Below, piece after piece: positions 12,001 to 23,665 of a stretch of 64,000 bases of DNA. The position numbers and the translations under genes are program-made. Numbering within the stretch: position 1 is the stretch's first letter; every line of letters begins with the position of its first letter. The DNA comes from Hericium rajendrae. Taxonomy: Eukaryota; Basidiomycota; Agaricomycetes; Russulales; Hericiaceae. The stretch spans positions 868,001 through 932,000 of the forward strand of contig CM065890.1 of the NCBI GenBank assembly GCA_033439255.1. Direction: 5' to 3'. Under the pieces are notes generated by a model, which ran no database searches, was not told the origin of the DNA, and was given only the letters and a program-made list of their open reading frames with translations.

Positions 12001-14023
12001 CCGAACGCATCAAGATGGCTCTGCGTGCTCGCTATTTTATTGAATTCTGGCAGCTATTTCTCGATTCAGCTGGCTATCAGCAGAGCCGATACTTCATATC
12101 CCGAGAAGCTGCTGATATCACACGTTTCCTTATAGACGGTCTTATTGCACTTATACTCGTCCACCGCGATCATATCGACCAACGCTATCCACTTCTGCCA
12201 TGGCTGCATTCAAGCGAGCCTTGCGAGCATGTCTTTGGAGAGTCACGAAGGATTGTCGAAAACTTCACAATGCTTGACTTCTACTACATGGCACCGAAAC
12301 TCATGATCAAGCTGCGTGAAGCAGCTCTTCGTACCCAAGCATCTGACTCGAAGGCACGCGCTAGTGGGTACAATCATACCTATCTCAATGTCGACGGAAT
12401 GGATATCGCCGCATTGGCATCCTTTCCTGATGATGAAGCGGTCAGTGATGCCGCGGGTCAAGCTAAGGAAGAGGCCGAGAGCTTGATGCACCTATTGGGA
12501 GTCACGCCTACTCTCCTCCGCAACAGGATGCCAGTGTCTCGTGCCATCGGTCTTCCAAGCATCAGCAGCTGGTATCATCCTCAAGAGGCTGCTGAATCCA
12601 GTTCGAACATGTCATCTCATGCTCCGGACTTATTTGATGAAGAGTCCGAGTCTGAAAATGGTCTATTCGAAGAGCAGGAACCCAGCACGTCAGAAATCCT
12701 ACGGAAAATCCTAGAGAATGAAGAAGCTGACCTCTGGGGTGACGGGCGTACAACTCATGAAGACGAAGCAATGACCAATCTTAGTTGTGCGGCTATCGCC
12801 CTTGTTGCCGATGAAATGACCGACGTGTCAGTATAGTCCCTCACCGCTTCAGTTGGCAATTTACTCACTCTGCTTTGCATTTATGAACAGAGAGCGGTTA
12901 CCAGAACCTGATAGTCCATTCTTGGAAGAGCTGCATACCGCTGAGTCACAGTACATACATGATGCAATGTCCGTCATGCTTCCAGCTTTAAATCTGCCCG
13001 ATGAACCATCTCGGCCTTTTGGACAAGGCCGTACTACTACGGCAATGCTTGATTTCAATGCGTTGGTGGAGATGCGCCGTCAGCATCAGACAGATTACGC
13101 GGCTAAAAGTGTACGGACTCGTGGATCAGGAGCAGCGGCTACAGAGTCTGAAAGCACCGAAGAGCTGGATGCCAGGTCACAAAAAGAGCTATTGAAAAAG
13201 CAAATCATCGAGCGGTTTCGCGAACAGGGAAGGATCGAACAGGAGCGCGCAATGACTACGGGTAAATACCGCGTCTCACGCTGGACAGAAGGCCCATCTT
13301 CAACGACCACTGGCAACGTGCCGATCGAGGCAGGCAATTCAGCAAACGCGGCTGCTGTCGCAACTGCCGTAGCACGTAGAGTATGTGCTTATCTCAGTTT
13401 TGATGCTAAGACTGCTTAGTTTGACTACTGACCTGTACAAACATAGGCTTTATCACGTCGCAGGGAGATCTTTCAGAAAGCTGGATCACCGCACCTTGAA
13501 GAGCTTGCGACAGCGCGCATTTCAGTAATGCGTCCATTGCGGGTGGATGACTTTGCCTTTGCTTTCACAGAATTTGGTACGATGGTTGCGCAAGGTAAGT
13601 TCACGTTTGTTGTTCCTTTTGATTGATGTAGCCAATGGCTCACGGCGTTGCTATCTTCTAGTGATCACGCTTTACTCGAAGACCGCAGGTAAGAACGGCA
13701 AACATGCCTCGGTCACTGAGGCGACAAACATCGCAGCTGTCTCAAATGTCGCTGTCCAGCTTTTCGAAGAGCTGCTGGGCACGCAATTCACTGCAATCCC
13801 ACATATGATGGTGCCGTGGCAGGCGAAGCGCTTCGCTTTGTTGCCTTCTGAGGCGTTGCTTGCTTTACTTACATTAGGCACACCAGCTTCGCTCGAAGAA
13901 AGGTCTCTAGACCTGAGACCCGAGGACTTCCCGCGCTTCAGAGACTTGCAACGCGGTGAGAAAGCGGTAGGAGAGGCGATGAAGCTCTTTAGAAAGCGGA
14001 AGCCGGCAGAGCAAAGGCTGTAG
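9045..14023 (+). pseudogene. Transposon gene, 3' part: P-like DDE transposase
   Basis: Exons 9045-9791, 9855-10108, 10163-10432 plus 11309-11317, 11379-12826, 12891-13380, 13447-13594 and 13662-14023 give one frame. In order they encode a Cys/His zinc-finger-like segment (HSTCGDPF...FEHVAVC), a Cys-rich linker, LNCDETKLF (about 10265-10295), and an RNase-H-like core. The core has Asp in ACDGTE (11541), Asp in LQDSKHALKTFRNN (11694) and Glu in PCEHVFGESRR (12225). This matches the DxxHxxKxxRNN and ExxF logic of P/THAP9-type transposases. An acidic tail and a conserved C-terminal block (LLGTQFTAIP) follow. The first ATG in this half (9162) lies inside the zinc finger, which argues that translation began further upstream. 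Similar proteins are, from memory, widespread as hypothetical proteins in agaricomycetes. Apart from the nested hAT-like insertion this half reads open throughout. Confidence 0.8.
10433..11308. mobile_element. Nested insertion 2, hAT-like MITE with 8-bp duplication
   Basis: Ends TAAGGCTCCAAC-ATTTT-TTTAC and the inverted complement at 11280-11308 are flanked by GCTGGAAA on both sides (10425-10432 and 11309-11316). The 876-bp interior is AT-rich with no coding capacity. Removing the element with one copy of the octamer rebuilds the exon end GCT GGA AAG followed by a GTATTT splice donor. That splices in frame to the exon at 11379, which is independent support for the exact borders. TIR length and 8-bp duplication fit the hAT superfamily. 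Confidence 0.88.
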
Positions 14024-14191
14024 TACTCTATGGTGGATACACTAGATAGAATACTGGATTTGACCGAACCCATGTATGGATTCCGGACGAAACCTCTCCA
14101 CTCTGGCTGAACCCATGTAGAATCCGGACGGAAATCCGACGCATGGAATGAGGAATCCGGACGGTTTCGAAGGCCGATTTTGGGACTTTCT

Positions 14192-14223
14192 ACATGGGTT
14201 CTGTACTCATAAGCCGGGGTCCT
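14192..14223 (-). repeat. Right terminal inverted repeat (32 bp)
   Basis: It is the inverted partner of 3443-3474 and is followed directly by the second GAATGGCT (14224-14231). Confidence 0.95.
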
Positions 14224-14231
14224 GAATGGCT

Positions 14232-16218
14232 CCTGCAGTAAACGCTCTCGAAAAGCGAACAAGAAGCAAAAAATAGGCCACGACAGCCCAAGAGTAGTCT
14301 GAATCGAGTTTCGTGCAATCGGGCCTGGAGAGCCCGATCACATGCACGAGCCGCGAAGTGGACTCAAGGGCGCACACCTCGCCGCATCTTCACCCTGCCC
14401 CTGCCCCAGCCTCATACGCCGCCGGAGCGGCGCCAATTAGCGAAATCGACAGCTCCGCATAAACGCAGCCTCCTCCGCCATGCGGGCATCTCAGAGTCCG
14501 TCGTTCAGCAGCGAACGCTGCAAAGCGCGAGAGCGGGTGGAAGCAGGGTGGGTGATACGGGAAAGAAAACGAGTGCGCACCCGGTCCCCGCGACGATGCC
14601 AATCGGCGCGGCACGTTGGGCCGCAACGCCCGCCTGCCTCCCGAGACGCCTTCCGCCAATCACGAAGGGCGGTCGTTCACTAGCGTAGGGCAGGCGCCCG
14701 CACATTGCTGGTATGTCGCGTAGCCCGTTCAGGCACGAGCTCTGCTAGAGCCGGTCGAGGGGGACGATGATGCTCAGACCTTAGCCCGCTCACGAAGACG
14801 ATCGCGTGTTGGAAACGGCGATCTGTGTGGGATGAGCATCGCGGCTTTCGGGCTGTCGTGGTGAGGAGATTGAGAGCATGTCGGGACGCAAGAAAATGAT
14901 TGTCGAAATTTTGCATTCGAGCTCCGCTTTGAATACGACTGGCGATCAATGGCCAACGCCTCGGTCTACCATGGGTTGCGCAGCAAGAGCACATCCCGGC
15001 CATGACTGGCTAACATGCACCGAATCAGTCTGTTCCATCGCAGGGTTCTGGGCAGCTCTGGGATGCGCTTTACTCGATCTGAATTAGTGTGTAGCTCGAC
15101 AACCACGTGGTGCTTGTATTTGTGTTGTCGGGAGAGACCTGAACGCGATTGGATGGAACTGAAGCTACGTTCCGTCATCCCGAAAAGGCAACTTTCATTC
15201 AACGCCTGGGCGCCTAAGTGCCACAAGCGCGTTGCACGACGTCTCCCGATGTCTGCCGAAGGCTCAATAGACGCCGCCAGGATCTCAGCAACGCAAAGTC
15301 ATGAAGGTACATTGGTGCTCATCGTGAATTTGGGGTTCGTATTAATGGCAACAAGGCGTATGTGTGGTGCGTGGTCTCTAATATCCGAATCGGTTGTGAG
15401 GCGCTGAATGATCCCATGTTTGTCCAGAATGATCCTGATTGTATGCTTGTTGCAATGAGTCGGCGTGAAGGTTACGGAAGCCTTGATTGACAGGTTTCGA
15501 TTCTTCTTCAGATTCGTGTCCAGAGATCATGTCCTAATTACACAGATGTGGAGTGCCGGGTGCGCCGATACACGTATTCCTATCCCACCCTCGCATCTAC
15601 TATATGTTGGTCGAAGGAAGAAAAAGAGCAGTTTCAAGGAGCACATTGTCCTGTTTTTCTTCGAGGATTGTCATGTTACCGCCTGAAGAGCAGTGACATA
15701 TTTATCGTATTAGGAGGATTATTGCGCCGCAATGTGCTGGTCCACGCAAGAGCCGCGCCTTCCTCGGCACTTATAACAAGAAAGTCTTCCATTCATGTTG
15801 TCTTCGCCAAAGAGCTCAGTTAACGCGGGCTTTCGACCTGCCGCAATACATGTGTCCGCTGAGTACCAAATCTTCATTCAACTCTCAGAGTATAATTGTA
15901 CTCGTGTATGATGGCAGCCACTGCTTTGGTTTGAGAAGGTTCGCGGCTATGCGTGTTGCACACGGAGATCAGATCTGACGGTGACTCCTCACCTTCATAA
16001 CCGCAGCTATGAACCGGCGCGCGATCTTTGCGTGTTTACGGTAGATCGCACTCGTTTTTGCACGCCAACCATGCATAGTTTTGTCCTTGAAGACCGTTAC
16101 GCTGTTGTGACACTGACGGCCTTTATAACCTCTCCACTATGTATAGGGCTCCAGCGTCAGGACCCACATCCCCGAACTCCCCTACCCAACCAACACTATC
16201 CCCTTCGCCACAGCTTGA
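14232..16218. other. Intergenic; no gene seen
   Basis: A GC-rich stretch at 14350-14760 has frames on both strands without recognisable domains. It is followed by the first copy of a dispersed repeat (14990-15240) and by unremarkable sequence up to the DUF4436 gene. Confidence 0.45.
14990..15240 (+). repeat. Dispersed repeat, copy 1
   Basis: The segment shares long blocks such as TCTGTTCCATCGCAGGG, AGCTCGACAACCACGTGGTG and TTCCGTCATCCCGAAAAGGC with 22610-22830 in the same orientation, with substitutions and small gaps. It has no TIR or coding content and its nature is unknown. Confidence 0.75.
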
Positions 16219-17793
16219 ATGCCAGAGATGGCTGCTTCTCGACGCGCAGATCGTAGCAGGTATCCGGCGTTGGTCCCATACGGTCTGAACCATCGGTGGA
16301 TGGCTTGGTCAGTCGTCGCGATCGTTGTTCTTATCGTGCTAGGCATAGTGTTGGGGTGGGAGCTCAAGACAACGGAGATTAAGCCACCTGCGGTGCAGGC
16401 GGGTTTTGCAGGCAGACGTGTGAGTGATCCGACTACATATCGCTCGAGAATCTGCTCACGTCTCCATTCAGATCACGGCTGATGTGGACCTTGTTGCTGC
16501 TGACCCCATCGCCGGCTCGGTGACGTTAGATTGGACGATCACGGATGATTCTTGCTTTGGCTCTGATACGAATCCGAATCCTACCAACTGCCCCATCGTG
16601 GACATATATTTTGACGAGTAGGGGACACGCTACGCCTTCAGAGATTAGGATCTCATGAGATTTTCTAACAGAAACTTGCTGTTCCGAGAGGATCCTAACA
16701 CAGAGCAGGCCCCGACCAACAATGTGCCGTCGACGCCTATCTTCAAGTTCAATGCAAGCGGGCTCATCAGCGAACGGAACAACCTGCCCTACTTCCGAAC
16801 TCGAGTGAACTTGAACAATGAGATCGCTCGTCTGGAGTCCACGCCAGAGAATTATCCATTTGACAAGTGCGTCCATGCGACTCTTTCATTTTGGCTATGG
16901 TCTCATGCGTCGGCATGCTTAGATATTCTGCAGAGCTCTTTTTCTATGGCCAACAAGAGAGCGACAATGCGACTGTTCTCGTCTCAATCGGAGAAGCCCA
17001 TGGAGTGGCGGTGTGCGTCCTTCGTATTGCAAGGACTCGGTCAGGTGCTTACTGGCTTCCTGAAGTGGATTCAAGGCGCGAATCAGCCGCACTTCCCTGG
17101 CAGACATACCACTGTCTGGCATTGACGGCCTTACAGATATAGTCCTTCTGATCAGCAGAGCACCTCTCGTGAAGGTCTATGTGATCATCATTGTCGCAAC
17201 TATGTGTAAGTTGCGTTCATCTTGCAATTACCGAACTAATGCCCACGTCCTGAATAAACATCCTTATGGTGACAGGGCTGATCAGCCTGGTGTTCGCCGT
17301 CATCACGATCAAATGTGTAATTTTTGGACATGGCTTAGAGGCTAGCATCCTTGTCATCCCTGTGGCGACTTTGTTTGCCTTCACGTCACTGAGGGCTGCG
17401 ATGCCAGGAGCTCCCAGCGGATTTGGTGAGCGTGACTCCGCGTTCACTGTATCGGGCACTGACCTAGCATCCTTCCGGACTACAGGTGCGATAGTAGGTG
17501 AGGGTTCAGCATAGTTTCTACCTGCTATTTGTGATTGACTGGTGCATGCAGACTTCGTCGGAACGCTGCCGACGTTGGCTTTCCTCGCAGTGGAGGTACG
17601 GTCTGCGGCTCGATATCACTGCACAAACCATTGACGTGCATGGTCCAGTCATTCCTCTGCCTGATACACCTGATCATCAGACCAACCGAGAAGGACCCGG
17701 ACAAGGGTAAGTCATGTTTCCTCGTTCGTTATGGTGTAGACCTAATCGGCCATCCCAGCGGGTCAATCAGTGAAGCCACGACTTGAAGCTTAG
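16219..17793 (+). CDS. DUF4436 family membrane protein
   Basis: Complete gene of ten exons: 16219-16419, 16472-16617, 16672-16866, 16923-17012, 17066-17205, 17276-17425, 17486-17497, 17552-17595, 17649-17706 and 17759-17793. All junctions keep phase and give a 289-residue protein. An N-terminal transmembrane helix (WSVVAIVVLIVLGIVLGW) is followed by an extracytoplasmic beta-rich domain with DLVAADPIAGSVTLDW, typical of the fungal DUF4436 family. Several membrane helices follow (VYVIIIVATMWLISLVFAV, ILVIPVATLFAFTSL, FLCLIHLIIRP). The molecular role of the family is unknown. The 12-nt seventh exon is unusually small, but it is required to join SGFG to AIVDFVGTLP. An alternative start at 16228 (ATGGCTGC) is possible. 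Confidence 0.85.
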
Positions 17794-18074
17794 AATTTGG
17801 GCATGGTATCCTTGCCAACGTTTTGAGGCACCGTTTTCATTTGATCACCTCGTAGCACCCGCACATTTCGTCTGGCAGGACCAGCTGGCTTACATATGTC
17901 TTCTGTACTTACCTTCAGGTTGTTTCGATATCATGTTTTTTTTTTCTTTCCTGTATCGGAAATGTTGCACATGCTGGACTCACCCGAGTGATGCGTATCG
18001 GCACGTTATGTCAAACACAACGCATCCCCCATGCTGTGCAAAGTCAGCACGTTGATACCGTGCCCACATCATGA

Positions 18075-19212
18075 TTGAACGTAGACGCGACATTCACATA
18101 TATCCTTTTCCCCGCACTCCTCTCTGCCCTGTCATGTCGCTATCAAATGCTGTCCGATCTCCATCCACTGCAGCCAGTGGGCGCACCAACGAAGTCAAAG
18201 CAAATCATGAGACGGGTCGTCACTGTCGCCAACTCGTCACTAGTGCAGCTGGCGCGCCATTATCGTCATACCGCTCCGAGCTGCAGCTTCTGAAGAGTTT
18301 GCGCTCTTGCTTGGAAGGTGACCGGACATTATCTTTAGATATTGTGGCCATTATATTGACTTTAGCTAGCGCATAGGATGTTATCGAAGCAAGGTATCGT
18401 ACATGAAGATATCAGCCCAGAAACTGTTCATCTCTGTGACAATGCAGGAATGCACGAGGACACCGACGGTGTACTTCTCGACAATGATGATGCTCGACCG
18501 CGGACAGAGTGCACCACGGCAACTCACCTGGGGTCTCCCGACAGGCGAGTAAGTATTCGATTCACAGGGCAAGCAAATAGATCGTACTCATGAAGCACAG
18601 GGTTCGTCGCAGTACATGGCCACGGAACTTCTGTCCTGGGTCAATTATGAACACGCCGCAGTCACTCGGACACCAAGCCACGACGTAGAGTCGTTCGTCT
18701 GGGTGCTGGACTGTGTCATGATGAAGAGGATGCTCCGAACAGTATCCACAGAGCTGGAAGAAGAGACACGTCTGGACCAGATGCAGACCGATGAGGCCGA
18801 AGTCAACCACAGTTTTATTCGCTGGAAGGATCAATTTCTAAAGCAGTCATTCAAGGACATTTTCGGTCAGGAGAAAATAGAACAGATCCTGAATACGCGA
18901 AAATCATTGAAACCCTCCGACTGGTTGGTCGAGACTAACTTTGGACTCACCATCCGTCGAGCCTTCAGTACACCATTGACACTCCTCATATGGACACTCA
19001 TGGGTGACGGCATTTATGCCGAAGTAAAGCGAGTAGCTAAAAGGGAATGGAATTGCAGAGGACTAGGCCTTGATTGGGAAGAACGCTCATTGACGCACAA
19101 TTTCGTCTTGACGGTGTTGGACAGTGCTATCAAGGAAATGCAAGAACTCGAGAACTCTCAGGCTGAGGGTTGCGATGGCAAAGGTGCTCGGACGTTGGAC
19201 ATGCGTACGTAG
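18075..19212 (+). pseudogene. FunK1-type protein kinase, truncated copy A
   Basis: C-terminal half of a fungal FunK1 kinase (PF17667-type). Blocks seen are APLSSYRSELQLLKSLRSCLEG (about 18250-18318), then after an intron AHRMLSKQGIVHEDISPETVHL with DGVLLDNDDA (18372-18510), and ASQYMATELL...HDVESFVWVLDCVMMKRML from about 18606 to a stop at 19212. The N-terminal lobe present in the complete paralogue at 23666 is missing. The catalytic HRD is HED here, so phosphotransfer is doubtful. It shares its upstream sequence (GGCA-GTTATGTCAAA near 18000) with copy B (19275), showing tandem duplication with a unit of about 1.27 kb. It is probably a pseudogene or a decayed copy. Confidence 0.75.
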
Positions 19213-19399
19213 ATTTGGTAGAATGAAGGGCAGCCTTCTGCATGTGAAAGGAGAAAATTAGATCGTGCGCTGGTTTCGGCATGTTATGTCAAATACCTGC
19301 ACCCTCGCCTTGTCCCCGCCCGCAGTCGACACGCTTGTTCCGCGCATTTTTCGCGCCTGTGCCATGATAAAGGCTTATGCTGCCTTGGTACTTACCGAG

Positions 19400-20536
19400 C
19401 TTCCTGCGCTTTTCCCACCTCCCATCATGAAATTCCACGACACCATCCTGGACCCACACTCAGCCGGTGGATATCCCACCCCAGTCGCAGCGAATGACCC
19501 TAAACGGAGACACCATCATTGCAAACTAGTCACGAAGGTAGTGTGCGTACCTTTATCCGCGCATGACTCCGATATGCAACTCCTGATGGGTTTCCGCGCG
19601 TGCCTGGAAGGTGAGAACAGGACCGCCTTGGTGGGACACGAGTCGCGCTGATGCTCGCTAGCGCATATGATTTTGTCGGAGCAAGGCATACTGCATGGCG
19701 ATATCAACGCAGAGAACCTTCTTCTCTGCAATAGTGTGGGAGTGGATGATGATGCCCGCGGCGTGCTTGTCGACAATGATGATGCTCGTAGCGCCATCAC
19801 TTCAACAAAGGAACAGGCCGCTCACCGGCGAGCACTACGAGGGCCTCCTGGAATGTGGGTCAGTGTCCAACTTTCGAGATAAGTATGAACAGTTGCACTC
19901 ACGGTACAAAAGGGCTCGTCGCAGTACATGGCCATGGAAGTCCTGGAGGGCATCGTGCATGACCTCCCGCTCGTTCGAATACCAGGCCACGACGTGGAAT
20001 CGTTCGTCTGGGTGTTGAGCTACGTCTGCATGAAGAAGCTTCTCTGCATTGTATCCAGAGAGCTGCAAGAAGCAGCAGAATACTCGGCAGTGACTGGAAG
20101 TGAACAGGAGGCCCTTGGGGAGAATGCTAAAGTCAATTTCGTTCGCCGGAAGGAGTGGTGCCTGAGACACGCATTTAAGGACGCTTTCAGGCAGGCGAAA
20201 CCGAAGGACATCCTATCGCAACGCATGGCGCTGAAGCCCTTCGACGTTTTCCTGACGAACACGGATCTCCAGCTGAAATTTCGAGGAGCTTTTAGTCCCC
20301 CATTGCAAACTCTCATATTCATGCTTGCTTTTAATGATATGAAATGTAGCATTTTCGCTGAAATGCGGCGCTTGTGTGTTGTGAGATGCAACTACGCTTT
20401 GGAGACGCTTCATAGGGCCGGAGTGGACGGAGTGCGGGAACCTGATCATTTAGGAAAACATGGTTTCATGCATGATTTCCTCTTGCAGGGAATAGACATT
20501 GCTATTAAGGGGATAACAGAAATTAGTAGGAAATAG
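19400..20536 (+). pseudogene. FunK1-type protein kinase, truncated copy B
   Basis: Tandem duplicate of copy A. It contains PLSAHDSDMQLLMGFRACLEG (to about 19611), LSEQGILHGDINAENLLL...GVLVDNDDA (about 19672-19790), and SSQYMAMEVLEGIVHDLP...HDVESFVWVL running to a stop at 20536. HRD is replaced by HGD and the N-terminal half is absent. Exon borders around 19790-19910 are unclear and frames shift between the recognisable blocks, so the copy is called a pseudogene. A further 100-bp scrap of the same unit (AAACGAGACGTCATCATTGCC...) lies at 20695-20790. Confidence 0.75.
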
Positions 20537-20694
20537 AATGGCAGAGGTAACCATTACCCTGCATGCGGAAGACGGAGTAGGCCTACTTATTGTACCCTTC
20601 CTACCTACTATCATACGACTGCAAAACGAAGCCTTGGATTCATCTCCAGCCAGTGACACAGGATGTCCGATATAAGTCGTGATAAACGAGCCTG

Positions 20695-20790
20695 AAACGA
20701 GACGTCATCATTGCCAGCTAGTCATCAAGATAGCTGGGATACCTTAGTCCAATTACCGCGCCGATAGCAATTCCTGAAGGCTTCCACCTA
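20695..20790 (+). pseudogene. FunK1 fragment
   Basis: Short stretch resembling the segment of copy B around 19500-19610 (CATCATTGC-A-CTAGTCA-GA-GTA/TAG). It has no open frame and is a remnant of the tandem array. Confidence 0.5.
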
Positions 20791-20799
20791 TGTCATGAG

Positions 20800-22600
20800 G
20801 CAGAGGCCGCTCCGGACCGCAGAGCTAGAAAAAGGCAAAACGTCAGGAGGCGAATGCCGAACATTCTGTACGGTCGTCGGGAAAAAAGACGTGTATAACC
20901 TTGTCCGCCAGAATAACCCATTCCTGAGACATTCAAGAATGTGTCCTGTCGGGGGCCTGACAACAAGAGGCGCGAGAGGTAATGAAAGCCTTCGATTGTC
21001 TGACGAAGAACAATCTCGTTTCCACCATTTGGACAGAAACTGCTCATGCGCATATATACACTGCATCGTCATATTTCGGTATGATATTTGAATCTAAGGG
21101 CAGCGTGGTCAAAACTGCGGAGCAAAAGCATCCCGAGATGTACGGATACAACATTATCGTATGTGTGCACCTGGGGTTACTCTCATTCTGCCCACAGGTT
21201 GATAGGGACTCCTTGAGATCTTAAGCCGGCTCCGGTTTGAGCTTCCATGACCCTTCCATGCTGACGAGGCTCAGCGCGGACACAGACAGAGCATAACGAG
21301 CGCGTGGTATCTTCCGCCGCCGCATCCTGAAGCGCCGCAGGCCGATGCTTACCGTTGACTCTTGTTCGAGATATCAGCATCAGGCCACAGTTAAATCCTT
21401 CCGGATCATCCCACTCACTAGGCTGGACTCATTCAACGAGCTCCTGCTCGAGGATTTCTGTATCCGGGAGAGGGAGTCCATGTACATCGCACCAGGTATG
21501 TGGTGCATGGTGTTGTAGATGAGCAGAGGGTGCGCCTCCTCAAAAACGAGGGTCTGACACGGGTAGTGTAAACTCTTGTCACTTTCCTTGCTGTTCGTGT
21601 TTCCCTTCAGCATCAGCGCCAAGTCATATCGTGATACCTCTTTTGAAACATACCTAAGCCGCGGTGATGAGAGTGGATACTGGAGATCTGAGAAGGTAAA
21701 GCATCTTGATCTCCGGTGCGGGCACGGAGCTCTTGAGTCTTCGATATTTCAAGGAAACGCCGGCGTCGCATCAATGGTCTGTCAGGTCCTTGCGCAATGT
21801 CAGTATTCATCGTCCTCCACGGCAGTTGATCTGTAGATCACCTTGAGTTGATGTGCACCCAGAGACAGTACTGGCGGCACATAATGTGTTAAGTGGGAGC
21901 ATCGGCGGTAGACATAAATGTCGTTTGTCGGGAGGCCACATCGGCAGATGTACAGAATCGGTTGAGCGGACCAGGAGGAGATTGACGATGAGGAATAACG
22001 GGCAGCTGAGCAGGCTTTTATAACATTCGGGACAAAATCGCGTACCTCATCGTGGAGCCGCTGTCCTGTCTGCTTAGGGACAAACTGGAGCAAGTAAGCT
22101 CTACAACATCAAGGCGAGGGGGAAAGAATGCTTGTTTTGATCAACAAGTCAGCACGTAGCCTGTGTTCGTGACGTGGCATCTCTGCACAGCGCAACGACG
22201 CTGTGGCACGATCCGAGAACAATAGAGCATCTTTTCTCATCATGACAGAAGAGAGGACAGCAAAACAGAGATGATGCCGGGGGATCTTCTTGGATAAGGG
22301 ATTCTCTGTAGACAGAAGATCGACCGGGCACGCGCCCAGTCGAATACGCCATCAAGGATTGTCTGTATGCAAAGCCGACACAGCCAACGTGCAGATGGGC
22401 GAGCTATTGAACGCCAGATTGGGCAAACAAGTCGGACAGCTTGCGTCATACCCAGCGCTGCGGTGCACAACACGAGAAATCTAGGTCGCATGGGAGTTGT
22501 TGTACATCCAAGACAACAGAAAAAAGCTTGCGGCCCAAAACAGATGCCAGGCAGATCTATGGACGTGTGAGCCGCGTTCAATGTGAGCTGCTGGCCAGCA
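20800..22600. other. No gene identified
   Basis: Only short frames (under 115 codons) without recognisable domains occur on either strand. A frame around 21410-21500 (LDSFNELLLEDFCIRERESM) looks protein-like but has no supporting exons or family match. Confidence 0.4.
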
Positions 22601-22609
22601 GGAATGAAG

Positions 22610-22830
22610 GCAGGCCCTGGCTAACATACATCGAATCAATCTGTTCCATCGCAGGGGTCTGGGCAGCCTTGGTAAGCACTTTCAATCGTCTGAATTGGCG
22701 TGCAGTTCGACAGCCACGTGGTGTTCACTGCTTGTATTCGTCTTGTCGGGAGAGAGCTGAACGCAAGAAGTTCCGTCATCCCAAAAAGGCGAATCTCGTA
22801 TTCAAGTGCGCCACAAGCGCGTCGACTTGG
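22610..22830 (+). repeat. Dispersed repeat, copy 2
   Basis: It matches copy 1 at 14990-15240. Its end carries two tandem units of about 24 bp (GGCGCGTCGACTTGGAGCTG, near 22816-22865) that copy 1 lacks. Confidence 0.75.
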
Positions 22831-23611
22831 AGCTGGAGGCGCGTCGACTTGGAGCTGGAGGCGCGTCGGGGGAGTCTGGTAGAAAACTGTAACTCTTCTG
22901 GACAGCAGACTTGAAACGAAAGACTTATTCAGACAGCGTCTCGATTTCGTTAACATTGTGAGAAATCATGCGGACCGTCGTTATCAGTTAGAAGGAGCCT
23001 TTAGGTCCTTGGAGAAAAAAGTTTTTGATGTCGACCACTGCGCTACATGTACAGAATCATACAGCAACAGCTTTCGGATCAATTTGGGCGTTATTGTCCT
23101 CAAATTTGAGACATCTAATACAGTGGAATCCGACAGAGGTCGCCCGATCGCAAACAACACTTGAGTGTACGTAGCGTAGTTTGTGCCTGACTACGTAGTA
23201 CAAACACCGCTCTGTTCCGGAATGGGACCACTGCGGAATACTTAGTAAACCTTCCTGCCTTCCTTCCTCAACCTATCAACAGCACAACTCTGCAACCAAG
23301 GCACTCGAGGCAAGCGCCAGACAGATTCCTTCCCCGAAAAGGCAACTGGCACACTTATTCAAGTCTTCGACACATGCACTTGCGCACCGCTAGTCGGCGA
23401 TAAATCGGCCCAAGACATACTGTCAATACTGCTCTATGCTCATCCACGTGCTATCTGTACTGTCAGAACCTATTGTTCCTGTTCCGTCGTGAGTGTTTCC
23501 CTGTATCACTTACCGGCGTCGAACAATAATGGGATTTCATCAATCTGTCCCATACGTTCGTACTGTTTGTAGTCTAAGCCTTTCTACCTCAAGAAACTTT
23601 GCTTCAGCCAA

Positions 23612-23619
23612 TATAAATA
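23612..23619 (+). promoter_or_regulatory. TATA box of the complete FunK1 gene
   Basis: TATAAATA lies 47 bp before the chosen ATG (23666), which itself sits in a good CACCATGG context. Confidence 0.55.
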
Positions 23620-23665
23620 TGGTGCGTTCAGATTCGTGCTGTTATCAACATACTCCTCATTCACC

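Larger units (their letters stand above)
3443..14223 (+). mobile_element. Large TIR DNA transposon with Ulp1 peptidase and P-like DDE transposase
   Basis: The left end AGGACCCCGGCTTATGAG... (from 3443) is repeated inverted at the right end (...CTCATAAGCCGGGGTCCT to 14223). The match is 31 of 32 bp, and both ends are flanked by the identical octamer GAATGGCT (3435-3442 and 14224-14231). Subterminal copies of a motif like GAACCCATGT...ATCCGGACGG recur at both ends (3465-3560 and 14058-14175), as is usual for transposase-binding regions. The interior encodes a Ulp1/C48-like peptidase and an RNase-H-fold transposase with D, D and E in P-element/THAP9-like contexts. The total is 10,781 bp, including two nested insertions of about 2.8 kb and 0.9 kb. 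The 8-bp duplication fits the P, hAT and KDZ superfamilies. The motif order points to P-like, but the superfamily is inferred rather than proven. Confidence 0.9.

Noticed and set aside
3443-14223. Assignment to the KDZ superfamily because of the Ulp1 domain and 8-bp duplication
   Set aside because: The typical Cys-cluster regions and KDZ catalytic signatures I know were not seen, and the D-D-E contexts fit P/THAP9-like transposases better. KDZ remains only an alternative.
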